A stretch of 64,000 bases of DNA from JBFWWP01 sp050246115 (lineage in GTDB: Bacteria; Planctomycetota; UBA8108; UBA1146; JAJFFE01), in NCBI GenBank assembly GCA_050246115.1, contig JBFWWP010000024.1, forward strand, positions 40,596 through 104,595, in the 5' to 3' direction. A program made the translations under genes and the position numbers. Shown one piece after another: positions 59,061-64,000 of this stretch. A model generated the notes under the pieces. The model worked only from the letters and a program-made list of their open reading frames with translations. It was not told the DNA's origin and searched no databases. Each line of letters starts with the position of its first letter. Position 1 is the first letter of the stretch.

Positions 59061-59590
59061 TCTCCGCGACCGACCCAGCCGAGCACCTTGTCGCCGAGCT
59101 TCGTCAGCCTCACGAAAGCGCTCATCGGCCAGTTCCGGACCATTGCGTACCACGAAGTCGTGGCGACGAAGAACTCATGAAGCTCGCGCAGCTTCCTCTC
59201 CGTGTACTCGTCGGTTGCGTCGTCCGCCGCAGCCTCGGCGATACACTCCGAGAGCACCAGGAGCGTCGGGTCCATCTCGCGCCGCTTACGTTCGTCGATG
59301 ATAATGCGCAGCATCTCCCAGACGTCCTTGACGCTCTCGAAGTGATCGCGCTTGTCGCCAAGAACGTGAACGAGCCGCACAATGCCCCAGCCCTGAAGTT
59401 CCTTCAGACTGGTGCTCACATTGGATCGGGCGACGTTCAACGTGGTCGAGATGTCCTCCGCCGGCAGCGGCCGTTGCGAGATGAACAACAGCGAGTGAAT
59501 CTGTGCCACGGTCCGGTTGACGCCCCAGCGAGTCCCCATCTCCCCCCAATGGAGGATGAACTTCTGCTGGACCGCCGAGAGCTCTGTCAC
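59057..59590 (-). CDS. GbsR/MarR-type transcriptional regulator
   Basis: 177 aa winged-helix protein. The start TELSAVQQKFILHWGEMGTRWGVNRTVAQIHSLLFISQRPLPAEDISTTLNVARSNVSTSLKELQGWGIVRLVHVLGDKRDHFES is the GbsR family layout: helix-turn-helix at about 44-64 and wing at about 68-85. The C-terminal helices probably dimerise. GbsR relatives sense choline or other small ligands. As first gene of the MBOAT operon, this one probably controls it and itself. Confidence 0.85.
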   Translation of the reverse strand: MTELSAVQQKFILHWGEMGTRWGVNRTVAQIHSLLFISQRPLPAEDISTTLNVARSNVSTSLKELQGWGIVRLVHVLGDKRDHFESVKDVWEMLRIIIDERKRREMDPTLLVLSECIAEAAADDATDEYTERKLRELHEFFVATTSWYAMVRNWPMSAFVRLTKLGDKVLGWVGRGE

Positions 59591-59786
59591 GGTGCTGCCT
59601 TCCCAAGTCGAACCCGAAATTCTGCGCTGTCAGAAACTACAGAACGCGTGAGAATCCGTCAACCCGAATCTCGCCTATCGGTTCGAGGGTGAATCGGTTC
59701 GGTTCGTGAGCTTCGGGGCAGGCGGCTCCAGGTGGCCGGGCTTCTTCCACCCGAGGCCCTCGGAAACCCGGTACGTTACGCGTTCC

Positions 59787-60929
59787 TCACGGAGACACCC
59801 GCGCAATCCGTAGACCCGTCACGTTGTTCTTCGACTCCGCCACGAATCGAGTCCGGAACGCGGCTCGGCAGAACCCCGCGTAGCCGTTCCAGCCACCACC
59901 GCGGATCACTCGCGCCGTGTTCGTCGGTTCCACGAATGGATCCTCGCCACTGGTCGGGTACTCCGACTCGAAGCCGTCCGCGCACCACTCCAGCACGTTG
60001 CCGATGGTGTCGTGAAGACCCCAAGCGTTCGGCGTCTTACGCCCGCACCTCTGCACGCCGGCCTGCTGGATTGGCAACTCTCGCCCCGGCCAACCGCGGC
60101 TGTCGACGCCGCCCTCGTACCGGGCCTCGGCGTTGCCGCTGTACCACGCGATCGCGCCCAGACCTACCGCGTGACTTTGCCCGCGGAGCCGCAAGTCGCC
60201 ACCGTAGTGCGCCGTCTGAGTCCCAGCCCGACACATGTACTCCCACTCGGCCTCGGTCAGGAGGCGATAGGTACCTGCCGGCACGCCTTCGAGTGCGCAT
60301 AGCTTCGTTACGAAGGCCTGACTGTCGAACCAACTCAAGCCCTCGATCGGCGCGTCGGCGGGAGCGTGCTGGAAGTGACTCGACTCGGGGAGCCCGCCCA
60401 TCACGCGCTCCCACTCCTCGCGACTCACCTCGAACTTCCCCACATACGAGCCACGCGCGAAACTCACCTCGTGGCGGCGCTCCGACTTCACGCCGAGTTC
60501 GGCGCTCGCGAACCAATTCGGCTTCACCGTCGAGTAGTCCATGCTCAGCTGCCGGAGCATGTGCTGCTGATCCTCGACCGAACTCCCCATCCAGAAACTC
60601 CCGGCCGGAACATAGCGCAAGACGAGACCACTACGCTTCGCACGAACCTCCAATGCAAGTCCGGTGCGCGCGAGTTCGCTTCGTTGACGATCCTGCGCCT
60701 CACGACTTCCCGGAGCAAGGTCTCCGATCTCGGCGTACACGGCGCCCTGAACGGCGACGAGGTCCGCAGGCAGTTCCGTCGTCGGCGGCGCGGCCACTCG
60801 ATCGGCCGCGACCCGGTTGAGTGCGGCCTGCTTTGGGCTGCACGATGCGAGGACCACGGCCACGCAACTGGCCACGACCGCACTCGATCTTCGCAAGTGG
60901 CCTAGGAACCTTTGAATCTCCTTCGACAT
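59787..60929 (-). CDS. Lipoprotein with sulfatase-modifying-factor (SUMF1) fold
   Basis: 380 aa. The lipobox VVLASC puts the lipid Cys near residue 30. After an Ala-rich linker, the FGE-type domain begins LRYVPAGSFWMGSS and runs through KFEVSREEWERVMGG, PIEGLSWFDSQAFVTKLC, YRLLTEAEWEYMCRAGT, NAWGLHDTIGNVLEWCADGF and RVIRGGGWNGYAGFCRAAFRTRF. True formylglycine-generating enzymes have two catalytic Cys near the end. Here only the FCRAAFR Cys remains and the partner position is Asn/Tyr, so it is more likely a non-FGE member (binding or other modification). ATG 60929 has AGAGGTG close upstream. Confidence 0.82.
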   Translation of the reverse strand: MSKEIQRFLGHLRRSSAVVASCVAVVLASCSPKQAALNRVAADRVAAPPTTELPADLVAVQGAVYAEIGDLAPGSREAQDRQRSELARTGLALEVRAKRSGLVLRYVPAGSFWMGSSVEDQQHMLRQLSMDYSTVKPNWFASAELGVKSERRHEVSFARGSYVGKFEVSREEWERVMGGLPESSHFQHAPADAPIEGLSWFDSQAFVTKLCALEGVPAGTYRLLTEAEWEYMCRAGTQTAHYGGDLRLRGQSHAVGLGAIAWYSGNAEARYEGGVDSRGWPGRELPIQQAGVQRCGRKTPNAWGLHDTIGNVLEWCADGFESEYPTSGEDPFVEPTNTARVIRGGGWNGYAGFCRAAFRTRFVAESKNNVTGLRIARVSP

Positions 60930-61314
60930 CGCCACCTCTGATCTTCGTCGTCAACGCAGTCAAGCCCCACAGCGCCGGCGAGGGGTCGTCCTTCCGGATA
61001 CTACCCGCGCCCCTTGTGCCGCGAAACAGGGGCGCATGCCGGAACCCTGGAACCGAACGGGCGATCGTTGGCAGCTTTGGTGGGCGATCTCGAGTCCGTG
61101 ATCACCCGCGTCGGGTGCAACATGCGGGACTGCGTGTTCCCATGGGGAACCTGACGCTCAACTCCGGCGAGGTTGAAGGCCCCAGTTCGTCAGCAAGGGC
61201 TGGCAACGTCATGAGACCCGAACGGGTTCGCGGCGACCGGGCGAGACACTCCTGACTGGGGGAGACCGGCGTGGCCCGCAGGTCCCCCCCACTGTCAGCG
61301 AACGCCCCCAGTCG
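60930..61314. other. Intergenic region with no recognised feature
   Basis: 385 bp between two minus-strand genes. I see no gene, clear terminator or promoter. A frame of about 140 codons on the plus strand lacks an SD and family resemblance. Confidence 0.4.
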
Positions 61315-62751
61315 TCACGGACACGTGCTGATGCAAACCGCGAGCGAGTCGAGGGTGGGGTCAGGACCGCAGTTCATGGGGCCCGGTGCCGGCGGCGCAG
61401 CGCTGCCGGAGACGAAGAGGTAGCTCAACAGGAAGATCACGTCCGTGATCGCGACGCTCGAGTCGTCATCGACATCGGCCCCATCGAGACACAAGAGTAC
61501 GCCGGAGCCAAACAAGAATCCCAGGAGGATCGGCGCGTCCGCCACGTCCACGGTTCCGTCAGCGTTGGCATCACCGCGACGCAACGGATCGATGGCAGTT
61601 TCGTTCAGGAAAGTCTGCAGCTGGTTCAAAGCGGGGTTCCAGATCACCAGGTCCGGGAAGCCACTCCCGTCGAAGTCCCCGAAACGAATGTCCGTAGCCT
61701 CGACGGACGTCGCGACAACGATCGCTGGCTCGAAGCTGCCGTCTCCCGAGCCAGTCGCGATCATGATCTCAGAGTGGGTAGTCGCAGACAGGCTCCCGGC
61801 GAGCACCGCAAGGTCGTGAACGCCATCACCGTTCAGGTCCCCGACGTCGAGCGGGCCATTGACCCCGAGACCGGAAGCAAGTGTGCTCACGACGGCCGGA
61901 TTCGGTCCGGTGCCCATCTGAGCAAAGACATGGACTTCCGAGGGAACCCGCGACTCCACGATATCGACAGAGCCGTCTGAGTCCACGTCGCCGACAGCGA
62001 GCCCGCGAAACGAGCCCGCCACAGACATCGGCTCGGCGTAGCCGCCGGCTGAATTCAGGGCAATGTCGAGGATCGTGAAGATGGTCGGAATCTGCGCGAG
62101 GTTGCGAGGCAGCATGAGATCCGGCAACCCATCCGCGTTGACGTCGGCGACCTTGAAGCGTGTGCCAAGCGGATACCCAGTTTCCACGACGTAGATCAAA
62201 GTCGCGGCATAGGGAGTCATGGACGGTGCCGCGATCGCGGTGGCAGGAAGGACCGCAATCCCCAGTTCACTGACGGCGACAAGGTCGAGGTCGTTGTCAC
62301 CGTCCACGTCCGTGAGGGAGATCCCACTCAAGGGCACCGCCGCCGTGACGATGGCGATGGTGGCAAACGGTGCAACTCCACCGCCGTAGAGCACCGCAAT
62401 CGTGTCACTCCGGTCGGAGACGACGAAGTCCGCTACTCCGTCGCCATTCACATCTCCCACCGCGACATCGGAAGGAGTGATCGGGCTGAAGATGAACTCC
62501 GGAAGTTCCAAGACTCCGCTCGGGCTACCCCGCAGCAACGTGACCACGTTGCCTGGCCCCCCAGGGACCACCACGTCGTCGTAGCCGTCCGTGTCGATGT
62601 CGAAGACGATCACATCTCGAGGAGAAGGAACCGTCACGACATTCCCCGCTTGGAGGCTCACCGGTGCTTGGCCTACTGCTAGCTCCGACCCACTACTGAT
62701 CAGTAGCAACCCCGCCAGCATGCGGATCGTCCCCTGCCCGTAGTTTGGCAT
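61315..62751 (-). CDS. Secreted FG-GAP/VCBS propeller with dockerin-like tail
   Basis: 478 aa from ATG 62751 (GGAAGGAAG upstream), with signal peptide MLAGLLLISSGSELAVG. The mature part holds seven Ca-binding FG-GAP blades with D-x-(D/N)-x-DG-x-x-D loops: FDIDTDGYDDVVV, GDVNGDGVADFVV, TDVDGDNDLDLVA, ADVNADGLPDLML, GDVDSDGSVDIVE, GDLNGDGVHDLAV and GDFDGSGFPDLVI. That predicts a seven-bladed extracellular propeller. The C-terminal cassette is RGDANADGTVDVADAPILLG and ADVDDDSSVAITDVIFLL, then CGPDPTLDSLAVCISTC. A 131-codon upstream extension is Arg/Pro-rich and rejected. Likely surface adhesion or recognition; partner unknown. Confidence 0.85.
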   Translation of the reverse strand: MPNYGQGTIRMLAGLLLISSGSELAVGQAPVSLQAGNVVTVPSPRDVIVFDIDTDGYDDVVVPGGPGNVVTLLRGSPSGVLELPEFIFSPITPSDVAVGDVNGDGVADFVVSDRSDTIAVLYGGGVAPFATIAIVTAAVPLSGISLTDVDGDNDLDLVAVSELGIAVLPATAIAAPSMTPYAATLIYVVETGYPLGTRFKVADVNADGLPDLMLPRNLAQIPTIFTILDIALNSAGGYAEPMSVAGSFRGLAVGDVDSDGSVDIVESRVPSEVHVFAQMGTGPNPAVVSTLASGLGVNGPLDVGDLNGDGVHDLAVLAGSLSATTHSEIMIATGSGDGSFEPAIVVATSVEATDIRFGDFDGSGFPDLVIWNPALNQLQTFLNETAIDPLRRGDANADGTVDVADAPILLGFLFGSGVLLCLDGADVDDDSSVAITDVIFLLSYLFVSGSAAPPAPGPMNCGPDPTLDSLAVCISTCP

Positions 62752-63084
62752 CGCCCACTTCCTTCCACCCAACACGGTCTCGTTCCCCACTCCGCGCCAC
62801 GCTGGCACGGCAACGTCGTGAGAACGCAATCGTCGTGCCGACTCCCGTCCCGCAGAATCGCTGCCCCGCGCCCGCGTCGCAGCACGCGTTGTGTCACGAG
62901 AGACACACGTGTTCATTCGCACGAGAAGGGCTGAAGCCGCCGAACTGGTAACAACGAAGTAGAAACACTGGCGGTCGGGTCTCGCGCGCGGGCGATGCGG
63001 ACAGGCTGTCCGCGCTCCCAGGGCGTGCCTGGGCGTTGAATGGGCGGTGGGTCTGCGGATGCGTCGCGGTGGTGAATGGGCGGA

Positions 63085-63140
63085 TGTTAAAGAGGACAGG
63101 GGGACGGACTGAACGCTCCATGCGTTCAGAACGCTCACCA
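63085..63140 (+). repeat. REP-like palindromic element
   Basis: GTTAAAGAGGACAGGGGGAC leads into a perfect 8-bp hairpin, CTGAACGC-TCCAT-GCGTTCAG (63109-63129). A conserved GGGGAC-type head before a short palindrome is the usual form of REP sequences that accompany RAYT transposases. Confidence 0.5.
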
Positions 63141-63179
63141 GCACTCCCCGTCCTAGTCAGAACTCCTCGCCGAGATCGC

Positions 63180-63307
63180 GGGAAACACCCGCCCGAGAGT
63201 AATCCCCGTGCCCCGCCCCCCACCACTCGAGCAACCGCCTCCGGGGAAACACCCGCCCGAGAGTAATCCCCGTGCCCCGCCCCCCACCATTCGAGCAACC
63301 GCCTCCG
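63180..63307. repeat. Two-copy 64-bp tandem repeat
   Basis: Units 63180-63243 and 63244-63307 begin GGGAAACACCCGCCCGAGAG, end GAGCAACCGCCTCCGG and differ at one position seen by eye (CACTCGAG versus CATTCGAG). Only two copies with no spacers, so this is not a CRISPR array. Confidence 0.85.
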
Positions 63308-63471
63308 GTGCTTCGTCCTGGTTCGGTCGTTCGACGACGAAGGCCCCAGGGCCGACGATTCCTTGACGTCGGAGGTTCAATCGCGGTGGAACTCCGCAGT
63401 TGCGGCGTTTCGGGGTCGCTGATGACAGCCCGGCTGGCGGATTGCGAACATCCTCCGTGAGAGGAGTTCGG

Positions 63472-64000
63472 ATGGCGACACCCCCACGTCTGCTGCCGCC
63501 CAGCGGTACGGTCATGGTGACGCGACGCATCTTGAAACGGCAGCATCGACTTCGGCCCAGCCGGGAAGTGAACCAGCTCATCTTGTATCTGCTCGCCGTC
63601 GCGGCGGATCGCTACTCGGTCAGGGTCCACGCCTTCCAGGTCTTGAGCAACCACTTGCACCTCGTCGTCTCGTACTCTGGGAAGACCCTCCCCAAGTTCA
63701 TGCAGTTCTTCGACAGCCAGGTCGCCCGTGCCCTCAACTGCCACCAGGGCCAGTGGGAGACCGTGTGGGCACCGGGGTCCTACAATAAACTCGACTTCCT
63801 CCGAGATCGAGCGACGATCTTCAAGTACATGCTGTACGTGCTGACGAACGTCGTCGCGGCCGGACTCGTGCGAAGCGCCAAGGAGTGGCCAGGGGTCAAG
63901 ATTCTCGCGCATGAGATCGGTCGACGATCTTGGCAGGTCGACCGTCCCGACTTCTTCTTCGACGCGGAGGGAGGCATGCCCGAGTCGGTGGTGCTCGAGA
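63472..64000 (+). CDS. REP-associated tyrosine (Y1) transposase, 3' end beyond window
   Basis: 176 codons are visible, and the frame stays open to the window edge. ATG 63472 has GAGGAG 8 bases upstream. The IS200-like/RAYT domain shows TRRILKRQHRLRPSREVNQLILYLLAVAADRYSVRVHAFQVLSNHLHLVVSY. The HLH in SNHLHLV is the HUH metal-binding motif. The catalytic Tyr helix should lie in the LRDRATIFKYMLYVLTNVVAAGLV region. Such transposases make single-strand cuts at REP palindromes (family knowledge), and REP-like repeats lie just upstream. No partner ends can be seen within the window. Confidence 0.85.
   Translation, partial: MATPPRLLPPSGTVMVTRRILKRQHRLRPSREVNQLILYLLAVAADRYSVRVHAFQVLSNHLHLVVSYSGKTLPKFMQFFDSQVARALNCHQGQWETVWAPGSYNKLDFLRDRATIFKYMLYVLTNVVAAGLVRSAKEWPGVKILAHEIGRRSWQVDRPDFFFDAEGGMPESVVLE

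Larger units (their letters stand above)
62752..63471. other. Repeat-rich region upstream of the transposase
   Basis: 720 bp with no supported protein gene. It contains a REP-like palindrome (63085-63140) and a two-copy 64-bp tandem repeat (63180-63307), both called separately. The motif TGAATGGGCGG also occurs twice near 63036 and 63073. The position just ahead of a Y1 transposase suggests that these are its target or companion repeats. Confidence 0.55.

Noticed and set aside
62752..63144. N-terminal extension of the FG-GAP protein
   Set aside because: It would bury the signal peptide 140 residues inside. ATG 62751 has a good SD.
63180..63307. Possible CRISPR array
   Set aside because: Only two directly abutting 64-bp units without spacers, and no cas genes.

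Overview
The window reads as chromosomal DNA of a GC-rich, Gram-negative, flagellated bacterium, most likely a member of the Planctomycetota. The pointers are five secreted proteins that end in a Ca-binding dockerin-like pair of loops followed by a cysteine-rich tail (a style common in planctomycetes), a CsrA with a long tail, an archaeal-type phosphoglycerate mutase, and LPS-type glycosyltransferases. This assignment is inference from gene content. No rRNA or other marker gene is present.

Layout. (1) 1-587: thymidine kinase, cut by the window edge. (2) 628-10249, minus strand: a type VI secretion sub-operon encoding an FHA protein, TssJ, TssK, TssL, TssM and TagF. This is the membrane complex and baseplate adaptor plus regulators; no sheath, tube, spike or ClpV gene is in view. 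(3) 10402-14801: two amidohydrolase-superfamily genes joined by an ATGA overlap, one of them a double-module protein. (4) 15063-17268: a HAD phosphatase, an unknown protein and a PD40-propeller lipoprotein. (5) 17337-34873, minus strand: a flagellar cluster, in transcription order flgF, flgG, flgA, flgH, (756-bp insertion-bearing gap), flgI, flgJ, flgN, flgK, flgL, fliW, csrA, flagellin 2, flagellin 1, flaG, fliD, fliS. It holds late structural and assembly genes together with the FliW-CsrA-flagellin homeostatic switch. (6) 35171-35718: a 6S-like RNA with a strong terminator, then tRNA-Leu(UAG). (7) 35756-39546: phosphoglycerate mutase and two overlapping GT4 glycosyltransferases. (8) 39800-44307: three secreted proteins with dockerin-like C-termini. 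(9) 44608-47768: a pseudopilin/PilX/HAMP-like operon. (10) 47947-54011: an AddAB-like helicase-nuclease pair. (11) 54098-57310: a glycosyltransferase, a secreted redoxin and a fourth dockerin-tailed protein. (12) 57589-59590: a GbsR-like regulator, an MBOAT wax-synthase-like protein and a small membrane protein in one operon. (13) 59787-62751: a sulfatase-modifying-factor-fold lipoprotein and an FG-GAP propeller with a dockerin tail. (14) 62752-64000: REP-like and tandem repeats ahead of a Y1 (RAYT-type) transposase that runs off the end.

Most flagellar and T6SS starts overlap the preceding stop by 4 bases (ATGA or GTGA), so translational coupling is the rule. The most notable non-coding structures are a 179-bp MITE-like element plus a dispersed ~143-bp repeat between flgH and flgI (second repeat copy 24 kb away, inverted), a hairpin with GGA in its loop just upstream of the flagellin-1 ribosome-binding site (a predicted CsrA site), and the 6S-like RNA. 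All statements rest on reading the sequence. No database search was run.
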